Shown piece by piece: positions 1 through 12,538 of a stretch of DNA of 64,000 nucleotides. Origin of the DNA: Polyodon spathula (lineage: Eukaryota; Chordata; Actinopteri; Acipenseriformes; Polyodontidae); contig NC_054537.1 of NCBI RefSeq assembly GCF_017654505.1, positions 67,981,145-68,045,144 of the forward strand, given 5' to 3'. The notes under the pieces were generated by a model. It ran no database searches and had not been told where the DNA came from. It saw only the letters and a program-made list of their open reading frames with translations. Position 1 is the stretch's first letter; each line of letters begins with the position of its first letter. Position numbers and translations under genes: made by a program.

Positions 1-455
1 GAATATTTACTTGGATAAAAAAAAAAAAGACAGAACGATAACAGAATTAAATAGACGCATAAACAGAAACATTTTGTTCACTGGTTTAAGGTAAAGACGG
101 TTCAATTGAATATTACCGGTAAATTATATGTCGTGCAATTAATGTGATATGATTACGAGGCCTACTTTCTTAGATAGATCAATTGTCATTTGCTAAAGCA
201 CTTTATCAGATCAATTGACTTGCTGTGTTTTACTACAGGTGATTAAAATAATATTGACTGCATATAAATTGCACCATGGAAAGTTTACGCCTTTGTATTT
301 GTTGTGATTCATCGAAGTTACTGTGAAGATTATAAATTATAAAGTCTGGCGTAAAAAATAAATAAATAAAATAAAATAAAAACCTGCGGATGGCCTCTTC
401 ATGAAGTTTTGGGCTTCATGTAAAGTTTCTTAACAATGGAATAATTATTACCAGT

Positions 456-496
456 GTTATATTATTATTATTATATTATTATTATTATTATTATTA

Positions 497-538
<42 letters not shown>
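456..538. repeat. (ATT)n microsatellite
   Basis: Near-perfect ATT trinucleotide array with one or two interruptions, inside irx1 intron 1. Confidence 0.95.
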
Positions 539-595
539 TTGATAATTATTAAATTATTCCAATAATAGTTAAATTATGATTATGATGCCTACACA

Positions 596-596
596 C

Positions 597-680
<84 letters not shown>
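596..680. repeat. (CA)n microsatellite
   Basis: About 40 uninterrupted CA units in irx1 intron 1. The Cys-Val-rich frame on the minus strand is only this repeat translated. Confidence 0.97.
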
Positions 681-686
<6 letters not shown>

Positions 687-1029
687 ATGATATAATGATA
701 TATATATCTATATATATATATATGATATATAATACAATTATCATATATATGCATAATGTTATAATATATATTTGGTCTTACATTTATTATTGCAACTTTC
801 TTTTTTGGGTTACAGGCTTTACACGTTTTTACTTATTTATATCGATTGTTATACAAAGTTGTGTGCAACTAATATGCGTAAGAAGCGCACCATTTTGTAC
901 AACAGTTCATAATAATAAAGACTGGGTGAATACAACGTGCAGGCCTTCATAACCTAGCAAATTTGTACTGATGGTATGATAGCAATACATATTTATTAAT
1001 TGTTTATTTTCTCTCCATTCTATCCATAG

Positions 1030-2029
1030 GGCTCCCAATATGAAATGAAGGACAACCCCGGTGTTCATCCTGCTACATTTGCTGCCCACACTTCCCCGGC
1101 CTTTTACCCTTATGGACAGTTCCAGTATGGGGACCCTGCCAGACCCAAGAATGCCACCAGGGAGAGCACGAGCACCCTCAAGGCCTGGCTCAACGAACAC
1201 AGGAAAAACCCATACCCCACCAAAGGAGAAAAGATCATGCTGGCCATCATCACCAAGATGACCCTGACCCAGGTCTCCACCTGGTTTGCCAATGCCAGGA
1301 GAAGGCTCAAGAAGGAGAACAAGGTTACATGGGGTGCCAGGGACAAAGACGACGAGGATGGCAACATCTTTGGTAGTGATAATGAGGGTGATGTTGAAAA
1401 GAACGAAGATGATGAAGAAATTGACTTGGAGAGCATAGACATTGACAAGATCGATGAGAACGATGGGGAGCAAAGCAATGAAGAGGATGAGGAGAAACTG
1501 GAAAGCAGGGATCATGGGGAGTTGGTGGAGAATATGGAGAAAAAACAAGACTTGACTGTGCAGGCACCTGTAGGATATGATAAGCCCAAAGATATATCAG
1601 TGGTTAAAGAGCCACCTGAAAGCAATAACACAAGGGTGATATCACCTATTGGGCAGGGCAATTTCCAGATGCCATCAAACAACAAACCTAAGATCTGGTC
1701 CTTAGCAGAGACTGCCACCAGCCCTGATAGTTCTCAAAAGCCCTCGTCGCCTTCTGCACCAACCAACCATTCCTCACCCCAGATCCAACACCCAGCTTTT
1801 CTCCCTAATCATGGACTATACACTTGCCAGATTGGGAAGTTCCACAATTGGACAAATGGTGCTTTCCTGAGCCAAAATTCCCTGTTAAATGTGAGGTCTT
1901 TTCTGGGAGTAAATCAACATCACCATCACCATCTTCATTCCCAGCAGCAACAAACTTCGGTAGTCACGTCAACAATGGCATCACTGAGCAGCGACAAGTC
2001 TTCAGAGAGTTCCAGTCTGAAACACATAG
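1030..2029 (+). CDS. irx1: Iroquois homeobox transcription factor irx1, homeodomain exon (5' end of protein missing)
   Basis: Encodes the core of a TALE-class homeodomain transcription factor that patterns neural, heart, kidney and limb tissue and acts in the nucleus. The exon opens after the acceptor at 1024-1029 with codons for [14 protein letters not shown], a segment just before the homeodomain in IRX1 proteins. Counting the Met at 1045 as residue 1, the homeodomain runs about residues 32-95. It carries the three-residue loop PYP of TALE proteins (about 56-58) and the recognition-helix core [11 protein letters not shown] (about 80-90). An acidic stretch follows ([14 protein letters not shown]), then [15 protein letters not shown] and [18 protein letters not shown], both typical of IRX1. 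A His run and a Gln run lie near the exon end. The donor is at 2030 (gtatgt), and the exon leaves one base of a split codon. Reading on past the donor gives a false C-terminus and a stop at 2053. Irx3 is the closest alternative, but the tail in the later exons fits irx1 better. Whether this is a duplicated irx1 copy cannot be seen. Confidence 0.94.
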
Positions 2030-2238
2030 GTATGTTTTGCTATGATATTGATTAATATATAGGAGCATTTCATAGTCCCATACCCAAACTAAAGAAAACA
2101 TTAAATAATTCTGAGGTATTATGCAGGATGAAACTGGGCATGTGTAATTGCAGATATGTTTTAACATTGTGTGTTATGTGGAGTGTTGGCTATTTGAATG
2201 TATTTGTAACATATACTTATATTTTATTTATTTTTCAG
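2030..2238 (+). other. irx1: irx1 intron 2
   Basis: Short intron with donor gtatgt at 2030 and acceptor tttttcag ending at 2238, in phase 1. No repeat or other feature seen. Confidence 0.9.
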
Positions 2239-2311
2239 AACAGGAAAGTGTTCAACGTACTGAATCTCCAACACAGCCATTAAAATCGTCATTTCAGCCC
2301 ACCCACGACAG
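2239..2311 (+). CDS. irx1: irx1 penultimate coding exon (73 bp)
   Basis: Too short to appear as an open frame by itself. Joined to the G left over from the previous exon it reads EQESVQRTESPTQPLKSSF and then QPTHD. This matches the IRX1 tail, where a short Pro/Ser segment leads into LKSxFQPxxD. Acceptor tttttcag precedes it and donor gtaagc follows at 2312. Two bases of a split codon are carried to the last exon. Confidence 0.92.
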
Positions 2312-3135
2312 GTAAGCTAACTTTTTAACACATTTATCTTGCTTAGAGGCATTCTTGTATCTGGATTTAAATTTAAGTAGTCTATTTATTAAACAAAACT
2401 TACGGTCTAATAGTTTTTACATGTTTTAGGAGTCACCTTAGATTAACTTACACTTCAAGGTTTATGTATATCAGTGCTGCAGCTGTATGTGTATAGTTGA
2501 GGTTTACCCCCTAAACGTATACATTGTGTTTGGGATATGTTGTTGGTACAACAGTGACTTCTACTGGGAAATGTGGGCCTGAATTACCCCCTGGCTCCCC
2601 CAGGACAGTGGTTGTCAAGGTCTGCTCTCGATTAGGAGCTAGTAGAGCATTTTGCTGACAGACCTGCAATAATCCCCGTTTATTTCTTTCCCCTGGAGGG
2701 TAAATACTTACCCGATCACCAAGTAAACCCAGACTCTATGGTCTGCGCTCTTCGAATTCGGGTCGCAGTCAAGCACATAGCCCTAGGGACTGGTCCACAC
2801 AATGTGGAGGTGTATTTCTTCATACGTGTGTTACAATTTACAGTTTAATGGTTTAGAGATTGTTGTTTTATGTCCTGCTTGCTATATAACTGTATGTATC
2901 TAAGAATATCCGTAGGCTTATTGTGTTGTGTGAGGGAATTTGTGCAATATGGAATTATACAGTTGTTATACATACATGCATACACAATTTGCACTTAATC
3001 GTGTATATGATATGTTGTTTAGCCTATAATATATTAAGACAACGATTTTCTTTTTTCTTTTAAAAGTTTTATTCAACATGCATACTTAAGTTATATATTG
3101 TGATTGTAAATGTTTTCCCTTTGTTGTGGTTTTAG
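2312..3135 (+). other. irx1: irx1 intron 3, with a GC-richer block
   Basis: Donor gtaagc at 2312, acceptor ttttag ending at 3135. Most of it is AT-rich. About 2560-2830 is distinctly GC-richer with several CpGs and looks different from its surroundings. It could be an old repeat insertion or a regulatory element; I could not match it to a family. Confidence 0.8.
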
Positions 3136-3193
3136 TCCCAGGAATCAACAAGAGGCAACACAACGGGTTTTAACAGCTCTTTCTTCGGCCTGA
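3136..3193 (+). CDS. irx1: irx1 last coding exon
   Basis: Joined to the two bases from the previous exon it reads SPRNQQEATQRVLTALSSA and stops at TGA 3191-3193. IRX1 proteins end in a very similar way (…RILAALPSA), which is the strongest reason to call irx1 over irx3. The three exons in the window give 1131 bp, or 376 residues plus stop. Human IRX1 is about 480 residues, so roughly 100 residues are expected in exon 1 upstream. Confidence 0.93.
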
Positions 3194-3560
3194 TCAAGAT
3201 TTTGTTTATTTTTTTTGTGGGAAAAAACAGAATAAAAATAAATTAAAAAAATATAAAACACTGATAAGGACTGAAAAGAAATCACCCCACCATCACTGTA
3301 GCACCAACCCAAATGCAGAACCATTGAATCAACATGACAAATCGTGAGGATGGATTTTTCTTTTCATTGTACTATAATCACAGCTCTTGTTATTCAATTT
3401 TTTTTTTTTTTTGATTATTTGGTAAATGTCTTTCTTGTGTTAATGTGTTTTTATTTCTGTATATAGGGTGATCTACAATTGTAAATAGCGCGTCGACAGA
3501 ACTTGTCTAAATCATATATTTTTGTCTAATAAACTAAATAAAATTATAGACACACTGGCA
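3194..3560 (+). other. irx1: irx1 3' UTR with polyadenylation signals
   Basis: AT-rich sequence after the stop, with two closely spaced AATAAA signals at 3528-3533 and 3537-3542. Cleavage probably follows within about 30 bases. The exact end of the transcript is inferred, and longer 3' UTR forms are possible. Confidence 0.7.
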
Positions 3561-3909
3561 TTTTATTTTTTTGTTTGTTTTGGTGTTCATCGTTTATGTT
3601 TTACAATGTGTCTTTGTTTCTTTATTTCTTTCCTATTTGTTTATAAACTAAAATGATTTGTCCATTTCCTAATCAAGGTAAGAACCTTAACTAAAGAAAG
3701 AAAATGTGCATATTTAACATTTTCTGTCATTTAAACTATCTTTTTAAATGGGGAAAGTAGTGTTTCAATGTTTTGCCCATTTTAGAAAATATGATTTAGG
3801 ATTTTGAGAGAATTTCTATTAAACCGTATTTTGACATAAGTTACACTATACATTTTCTAAATATATTGTATAATAATAACTTGGGCATATGTATTCTCAA
3901 AATGCACCT

Positions 3910-3926
3910 TGTGTGTGTGTATGTGT

Positions 3927-4008
<82 letters not shown>

Positions 4009-4010
4009 TT
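3910..4010. repeat. (TG)n-(TA)n compound microsatellite
   Basis: A short TG run followed by about 35 TA units. Confidence 0.95.
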
Positions 4011-4032
4011 AACGATCATATATTAACCAGTT

Positions 4033-4034
4033 TA

Positions 4035-4078
<44 letters not shown>
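4033..4078. repeat. (ATT)n microsatellite
   Basis: About 15 ATT units. Confidence 0.95.
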
Positions 4079-4081
<3 letters not shown>

Positions 4082-4141
4082 ATAATATTAGATATTATTG
4101 TCATCATTTATTAATAATTACAGGTTTGTGCGTAGGTGCAT

Positions 4142-4271
<130 letters not shown>

Positions 4272-4798
4272 CAGATGATTTAATAGTTCTATCAAGAAAA
4301 GTGCAGGGTGTTTTCGAAAACTTTTAAGAATGTAGCCACTTTTACAAATTAGAATTGTCAATACTGTAGGGATGTAAATTTTGACTTCTATTGTAAAACC
4401 ACAAGGTTTATCATTAATTTGTCATTCATTTCTTACTATTTGAATCTGTTTTCCTGTGCTAAATGAGAACACTATAGGAGCATTGAGCTGCTAATAAGAT
4501 GCCAGATGGTTGTTGGTGACAGAAAATGGACAGAAGCAGCTGGTAAAGTCATTAAGAAATAATGTGGGGACGCCCTATCCAAACAGAATCAAATGCTAAA
4601 CTATCACTCGTCGGAAACAAGGAAGATTTTTCAAGAAAAATATTAATAGATAAAGACATCAAGAGTCACTCTATTGATTATGCTATTGTATGAACAACCT
4701 CACAGGCACTCTCGCCATGCACGCGTTAGTATTGGACTATACTCAGGCTAACTTTAAGGCATTTTTTAAAAAAAAAAAGGCATTTTTTTATATAAACG

Positions 4799-4868
4799 GT
4801 ATATATAATATATATATATATATATATAATGATAGAATATATATATATATAGATATATAAACTATATA
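4799..4868. repeat. Interrupted (TA)n tract
   Basis: Imperfect TA dinucleotide tract. Confidence 0.85.
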
Positions 4869-5271
4869 TCCGAAATATTGAGCGAGAACACTTCCTGTGA
4901 AGGACACATCAAATAAATATTAAATATCTTTATACATAAAATGTTTTTTTTTCTTTATGGGAAAGAACCTTTCTTGTCAATTACGCGATTTGTTTGTGTG
5001 TGTGTGTGGTGGGGGGTGGGGGTCGGCGGAGTGTGGATTATAACAAACAAACTTAAACAAGTATAACAATTAAATGCATTTAAGTTTTTTATAGGATTGC
5101 AGCGCCCTCTAAAGACAAATGTGTATAAGCACTTGCAATGAAGGAAGAGGTTAACTGGAATTGGATCAAAATTGTATGGTGTAAATAAAACAAAACAATG
5201 GAACTGTATGAATTCAGTCCAAAACTATCTAAAAAATTATTTATTTATTTAAACAGAAGGAAACAGTAAGG

Positions 5272-5305
<34 letters not shown>
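5272..5305. repeat. Poly(A) tract of 34
   Basis: Uninterrupted run of 34 A. It could be the tail of a + strand retroposed sequence, but the 150 bases before it match no family I recognise. Confidence 0.9.
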
Positions 5306-5306
<1 letters not shown>

Positions 5307-8300
5307 ATGACACGATCTGAAATGTCTATTGCTAGTGTTGTGGAAGAAATTCTACAGATTAACCAACTTTGCTTTGGCCTCACGAAAGACTTATGTAAAG
5401 TCAAAGCAGTAATACATTAGGTATGCTAATAAATAGCATAATTTTGTAAAATACATTTCAATATATACATAAATATTCATATGGCGTTGTTTTACAGAAT
5501 CTACAATATAAATGTCTGGTAATTCTACTCATATACCCACTCCTTTGTAAATTGCATTTATTCATTTATGTTTTTATTTATATATGTATTAATTAAATGT
5601 CTTTTTTGTTACAATCTAGACAACACAAAACCAGTTCGCTGAAAATATGTTAACAAATAAGGGTTCAATTGGATTTTAGCTGCTGAAACAAAACTATACA
5701 CCGTTGCCTAAATGTCTCTTCTTGTGTAATTTTAAATAGATGTCTAACAAAAACTCATATTAATATATCGTTTAAGATTAGCACTGCGTTTTGGACAATG
5801 TATTGTCAAAATAAGCGTGTTGTTGTTAAAATAATAATACTTTAAAAATATGCTATTTTTATTCTTATTCTGATATTTGTTACTTATATTTGTATGATTA
5901 TGATATAATACTGTCATTATGATAAGCCCGTGTAATACTGGGTTTCCATAAAATGCGATGTTCGTAAAGATGTGTTGTTCAGTGTTTTATAAACGCATAT
6001 CCTAGACATTAGAAAAAACACAGAAATGCGGTTCTAACAGAAATACCAAAGCATATTCTACCGTAATAGAAGCTCGCAAGACTATAAAATACCACAACAT
6101 TAATTTAAAACAGACATTTCAGAAATACTATATTTTATTTTACTCACATAATCTTATTATACAAAAACAGACTTCAGGGAAAAAACAAAACAAAAACAAA
6201 AAACATTTCTTAATTTAAAATACTTCGATGAAACCTTTTTTTATTTTTTCTGCTTTGGTGGAAATGTAAACGAGGAGTTAAACGGAAAAAAAAAAATGAC
6301 ACTGAAGTGTTCAACTGTTTAAATCGTTTAAAAGTTCTTGAAACACGCTTTTAATAAATATATAATTTGTAGGAAATATATTATTTCTGTTCAAAGGAAA
6401 GTAAAGAGATTATTTAGATTTGTGTTCTTCCAGATGCACTGTCATACATGAAATTAATAACGCGACCCAATTACATTCACACTTAAGACTTGACGACACA
6501 ACCTTATATTACAATGTACTTCAATCAGTAAATGCTTACAAAACTACCCTAAACGAATTTATTTATTTATTTATTTAAGTATTAACAATATCCTGCAAAA
6601 CAGTGCATATTGCGACCATAGCAAAGCGCATTTAGAGAAAGAAAAAAAAAAAAAAAAAACTCAACAAATTGTTCAGGCTTATCTAACCCATACCGAGCGT
6701 AGCCTGTTTAGCACATTTGCAGCGGAACAAATATCAGCCTTTTACCAAGTTGATTATTGAAAGAGGCTACATCTAATGTTTTCATCTTTGTTAAACACAT
6801 CTTTGTAAATGCTATCATTTATAAAGAAATATCTATTCAGCATTATTGTTGGTGGTCCAATGAAGAAGGAACCGAGGCCGAGTGTTCTCCAGGTCTTGGT
6901 CCAGGTTTTCAATCCAAGTTGTTTACCTAAGCACTGGTAAATTATTCACATGTACATATATCTTCTGTAGAAACAAGAATAATAGTTCATATGCATCTCT
7001 CCAGTTTTAGAGTTCTGACACTGATTAATGTAACATACACCATGGCTCAGAGTACATCCACACTATGAATCATGCACTATAAAGTTTCAATCGTCCTTGT
7101 AAATGACTCTTTAAAAAAAAATCCCTGCAGTCACTGCCCAACATTAAAATGTTGAACAAGCTCTTATTTAAACAACTGATGACTGATTATTAATAAAGCA
7201 GCAAACTCTATTAGCTTAAAATACAGCGAATTCCATTAAGAGACAAAATAGGGTCGCTTCACTGAAATTAATGCAGGTGTACAAATTACATTTTCTTTTT
7301 CTTGCTATTAAAAAAAAGAAAAAAAAAACTTATTTTCCCATGAGCATGCATGTCTGAACACAATTTAAAAAAAGAACCTCCCGGTGTCACATTCATTTCT
7401 TTTGTAGTAAACCAGCTTGAGGTTAGTAGAGGCTTTAGCTGGAGGCCATAATATTGTGATTCCCTAATATATACAAAATTATTCATTTAGCAGTGGATGT
7501 ACAGTGAATTGTCTAATGAGTAATAAATAGGGTTGGAACCTATAATTAGGCTGTCACTTCCAGCAATATTCCTACATTACCTGAGGGACAGAGAATGGAA
7601 GAAAAAAGGGAACTGACAAAGGAAAAGCAACTGAGAAACACATGATAAAAAGATTTGAAGGTCTAAAAAGGGAAACCAATTACACATGCTTGAGTATGGA
7701 AGAATATAAGTGCTTACTGATCAGGGGAGAACATGAACTAAAAGAAGAGTAAAGATGTGGTCTGAGATAAGCATATTGGTTTTAAGGGACCAAACAGGAA
7801 GAAAAAGGAGAAGAAGGTGAAGATAAAATACATGGAATAACCTTGCAAGTGTTAAAGAAAACCAACTCTGTATTTAAGCCTCTTTTGTTTATTTTTATTT
7901 ATTTATTTATGTATTTATTTATTTATGATCCAGGCAGCTTTTTGACAATGCTGAAAAGGGTCTGGTAAATTTGAATTGTAGTTCCATTTAAATAGCATCA
8001 CAGTCCTTTAATATTATGACATTTATTACTACATTTTTAAATTGTGAAAAGAAAATAAATAGTCCTGTTTATCGGAACACATACTGCAACTAAGTTTTGT
8101 AAAAATAATGGGTTATACTGTAGGCTAGTTAAAAGAAAAAGTACAATATTTATTCTAAATAGTGTTTTTGAACTGGGTTGAAAAATGATGTCTTCTTTAT
8201 TTTAACAATGCAGCACAAATTAGGCAATGTTTATAGATGATTTCACAGTTGGAAAATGAAAACAGTGGAATTATTTTAATAAGGCACCCTTTGTAATCTG

Positions 8301-10477
8301 TTCAAGATTTTTTTTTATTTTTTATCTAAATCTAGGCTTTACTCCTATTGTGTTTTTAAACAAATGAATATGCTGTTATGGTATATAGGAATAAATTACA
8401 TTATTACACGAGTCATCTGGCTGCATTTAACTGCAGTGTGATGTACAAGAGGGATAAGTTTGTTTAGGTTAAAGTCCTCTACACACCAGAATGTTGTACG
8501 ACATACTGCACCACGACAAAAAAACACAAACAAACAAAAAAAAAAGAACACATGTATTTTTGATATGAGCCATTCACACTACCTGAGATGTGATGGGCGA
8601 CACTGAAGCAGCTAAGGAACTTGACCAATAAGGAACAGCTTCCCCTGCGCACCTTCAGTAAACAATGGCAGAAGAAAAGATAATTCATAACAACTAGAGC
8701 TGTACAATAAAGTACACTAAATTGGATATAGCTGGTGTGTATGATTTGTTTACCTTTACTGAAATAAGTATTCTGAATAGCTATTATGTGTTCTACATTT
8801 TATTAACTGTATAACAGCTATCATACGTATGATTTTTCTTTTTCCAGCTGATGATATGATTAGATGAGAGTCGCCACTGGTGAGAAAGGTAGTGTTGCAG
8901 TGAAAGTACCATTTTATCGCAGGACCAATCGTCTTGTGTCCGCTGTGTGTTGTGATCTTAAGTCATTTAATTGAATTTTAAAAAATTACATTTATTTGTT
9001 TAGCATAAAATGAAAAGGCCTTTTAGATTATATATGTCCTAACATATTATAGCATTATCTTTACCCTTCTTTTTCTCAACTGCAAATAAGTCCTGCTTGG
9101 GGTCTATATATAATACCTGACAGAAGCGAGATCTGTCAACTTTAACACACGGCTGTACATTATGTAAATGTAGGAGTTATTGTTAACCCATAGCCAATTA
9201 TAGGTTTTGTCATGGGTTGTTGGTGCCACACAATACCTTGTCCTTTGTTGGTGGACAAGTGGTGTTTTCCCCATGCTACCTACAGTTCTGACACAATGAG
9301 ACAATCCATTTATTTTGTTATACAATCGTACCAAAGAGTGAGGTGACCACTGAGGAAAGTTTATCACTGTCTTGTCCTATTGACAGAGGCAGAGCATTCA
9401 CACACCCTCTGCCCCAGTACACAAATGTCAGTCTGTTTTGCAGGCTGCTGTGTTCCTTTTGAAGGAGCCGCTGGGGTCTCTGATCCACTAATCCATTTAT
9501 CTAGTTTCATGAGTGCATTGGCTGAATACCTACACAATACCCTGGCCCAGCTGGGAACAAGAAGTCAGAGAGTCCAGTAGTCACACCCACAAATGCTTGA
9601 CACCACATTCAGCTGATCATTTTGCTACTTCTTGTTTCAAAACACAATAGTGTGAATAACATGGATACATTGGTCACAGTTCTTTCTTTAGAGGCATGGT
9701 AGGCTTCTGTAAAACATGCCTCAAGAAGGATCTCAGAGCTTGTGGGGAGGGGGGGGGGGGGCTGGCTGCCATGATTTTCATGTACACAGTAAACAGTAAA
9801 AAGAATACTGGCAGTAACAGAACTGTATTTCTTCTGTCTAAAGCTGGATGATGTGTTGAAAAAAACTAAACACAGGGATAACTGACCCTATTTTGTGTGC
9901 AGGTTCATTTCTACCTCTATATCTTGCAATCCATGTTGACTATCATCACCGGAAACAGATTTTGCAGCAAAAAAAATTAAGAGAATTATTGCACAAATTC
10001 TGATCTGCTGTCAATACAGATCTGGTGACAACTTTGCGCAACTATTAATTAAGAATATTATTATACTGTTTAGCCTCTTGACACAGTTGATGATAAATGT
10101 ATTTTGTGAATTTCTGGCTTAGTTACTACGACAGTGTCACAGCCCTTATTAGTGAATGGAAGCTGTGACTGCTGACCCTACCCTTCTTGGCAGTTAGATA
10201 TGGCAACATATACAAATGTTTTAGAAAACATCACAAAGATCCCTTTCTGAAACTTTAAATATCTCAAATATGTAACATGGTTGTGTTTGTGTTTTAGCGA
10301 TTCTAAGAGGTTATAGCCCATCTTCAAAGCTTTGCTAATGTAGTTCTAAAGTTTTTCATAGGATTTCTCATTCTGGTCTTTTTTCTTCAAAAATAAAAAA
10401 TAAAACTAAATATTAAGTCATTCAGTAATAATCAAATTCATATGTTTACAAAACAAATACATTATATTGTTTCATTG

Positions 10478-10479
<2 letters not shown>

Positions 10480-10548
<69 letters not shown>
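10480..10548. repeat. (AAT)n microsatellite
   Basis: About 22 uninterrupted AAT units. Confidence 0.95.
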
Positions 10549-12465
10549 ACCTTTAAAGATGAGAAATAAAATAAGCTTATTCTGCTTGTTCTAAATCTAT
10601 ATTAATCTTGTAAGTGTGTTCCAACTAGATGGATTAACCAGACTTAAATGAAATATGATGGCAAAAAGCCTGCAATATTGGTGGTTAAAGAAATCAGTCA
10701 CTATGTAGATCATTAAAAACTGAAGGTCAAGTATAAGCACCCGTTGACTATAAAATATGAGAAAGGTGACCTTTAGCATTGCATAAAACTTTGCCAAATA
10801 GCAGAATATTAGACATATTACACTTACTACTGTACACTATAGTTTCAAGGGTAGCCCTTTGAAAGGTAATTATAAAGAAAGTGGGTATCATATTATACAT
10901 CTTTATTCGACCCCGATTGTGTGCTGCCATTGTCTTGTGCAATCTTTAATAAATAGCAGGCTGCAAGTTGGGAGCCTGTCCTTTTCATGAAAATTTCCAC
11001 TGTGTCAGATAATAAAATCTGACTCCTCTTCTTCTTTCTGATGTGATGCCACTGTGGTTTTGGGATTATTCCAGCAGGCTGTACAAAGGGAAGCAAAGGC
11101 ATCTGAAGTGTCACTCTACAGCTGTGGTGGAGTAACAGCATTTCCATTTTATGGATGCTCCCAACACATGTGTGCAGCAGAAGGGGATATCAAATGAGCT
11201 GCTTCTCCTCAGTCCTACACGACATTCTTCACCACTGTGGTGAATCTCTCCGAGTCCCACGAACCAATAAAATGATGGCCCTTGTTGGAGTTGACTGTAT
11301 TAATATTTGCAGAGGATTTGGAAGGTCAAGGCTAAATGTCAGCAGATGCCTGGGAATAATTATATCTAAAAAAAAAACAAAAACAAAAAAACAACACAAA
11401 AAAACCTTCTCCCAATTGTTCTGCTGCTTAACATCTTTATTAATCCTAGACAAGCAGTACACTAAAATCCGCTTTTTTTGGTTGCTTTTTTATTTTAGAC
11501 TATTAGAAAGTATGCATCCGTTGACATATTTTGGCATTTTATTGGCTTCTTCTTCAGCAGATGTTAGTTACCTTAAGGGTTTGCTGATGTGTAAATTATG
11601 ATGAAGCTGTTAGGATCCACAACTGCTTTGATAAGTCACCCCCGACCAAATAACAATTATAGCACCTTATTTGAAAACACTAACTGTATCCAGGCACAGG
11701 CTTTTCTGTACTCCAATAGCAATCCACTGCTCCATTTTTGGGGGGTGTTTAAGCTATTTTAAGATTAATTTCATTTTTTTAAAACTGGTAGCTGGCAACT
11801 GTTGGATTCACAGTTAATGGTTTGATGCAGATACATCAATTAGACTGTTTTTCCACCTGTCTGCTGGTGTAGTAAAAATGAACTGATTTAGTTATTCATA
11901 TCACAGGTTTGTCAGGCACTGCTGGGCAGTTTGTCATCAAATCCCTGTTCTTAAAATTCAAAGCTTCAGAGCACATTCAACTAGAATGCCACATTGAAAT
12001 ACTAAGGTTGTCTATCACATTTAAACAATGATTTAAACGGGAAGAGTTATCTTCTGCCTCTTTTATATAGCTTAAAATTGCATTTGGAGTTACTGTGATG
12101 TAAATTTACATGACATAAAATATTATACTGGATAAAGGAGTGAAAGAAAACAAAAATGTTTTTTTTTTAATTGTTTTAAAAGGGAATGTTTAAACAAAAA
12201 AAGGATATTTATAAATTATTATTATCTAAAATAAATAAGTAAATAGCACAAAAATGAATAGTAAAACAAAATAATAATAACATTAATAATAAAAATAAAC
12301 ACATTATTTTTATTTTACATAAATGTGTACACTCTTATATTGCTAAAAAAAACAACAAAAAAACAACAAGGGGAGGGAAATGGTATGTGTTACTTATTCA
12401 AGCTATTGTAAATGGCTACGACTAATTATAACAAATAAAGTACTCCAAAGTGTGCAATAAAAAGC

Positions 12466-12538
12466 CTGTAATCTTATCTCAGGCTTCTGGTGACATGAAT
12501 AAATGACTCGACCTTCAGAAGCCCTCAATGAGATTATC
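12466..12538. promoter_or_regulatory. Candidate non-coding element with imperfect inverted repeat
   Basis: The left arm TAATCTTATCTCAGGCTTCT is mirrored by AGAAGCCCTCAATGAGATTA on the right, around a spacer of about 30 bases. No terminal repeats, target duplication or coding potential mark it as a transposon. In a desert beside irx1 it is a plausible conserved element, but that is inference. Confidence 0.25.

Larger units (their letters stand above)
1..1029 (+). other. irx1: irx1 intron 1, 3' part
   Basis: This stretch precedes the exon that begins at 1030 and ends in a splice acceptor (ccatag, 1024-1029). It is AT-rich and holds an (ATT)n array and a long (CA)n array. The short frames on both strands here come from those arrays. 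The first exon of the gene, with the start codon, must lie before the window. Confidence 0.75.

Noticed and set aside
569..754. Cys-Val-rich minus-strand frame
   Set aside because: It is the (CA)n microsatellite translated; the same applies to the Tyr-Ile, Thr-His and Ile-run frames at about 4098-4361, 37065-37268, 38272-38733, 39048-39357, 54394-54850 and 54931-55281.
907..1548. 213-codon minus-strand frame opposite the irx1 homeodomain exon
   Set aside because: It overlaps a clear conserved exon on the other strand and has no domain; a shadow frame.
2030..2055. C-terminus [10 protein letters not shown] from reading irx1 past 2029
   Set aside because: A donor site (gtatgt) at 2030 and an in-frame match of the next two exons to the IRX1 tail show this is intron.
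11155..11601. 148-codon + strand frame as a gene
   Set aside because: No domain, Lys/Thr run from an A-rich tract, and composition like its non-coding surroundings.
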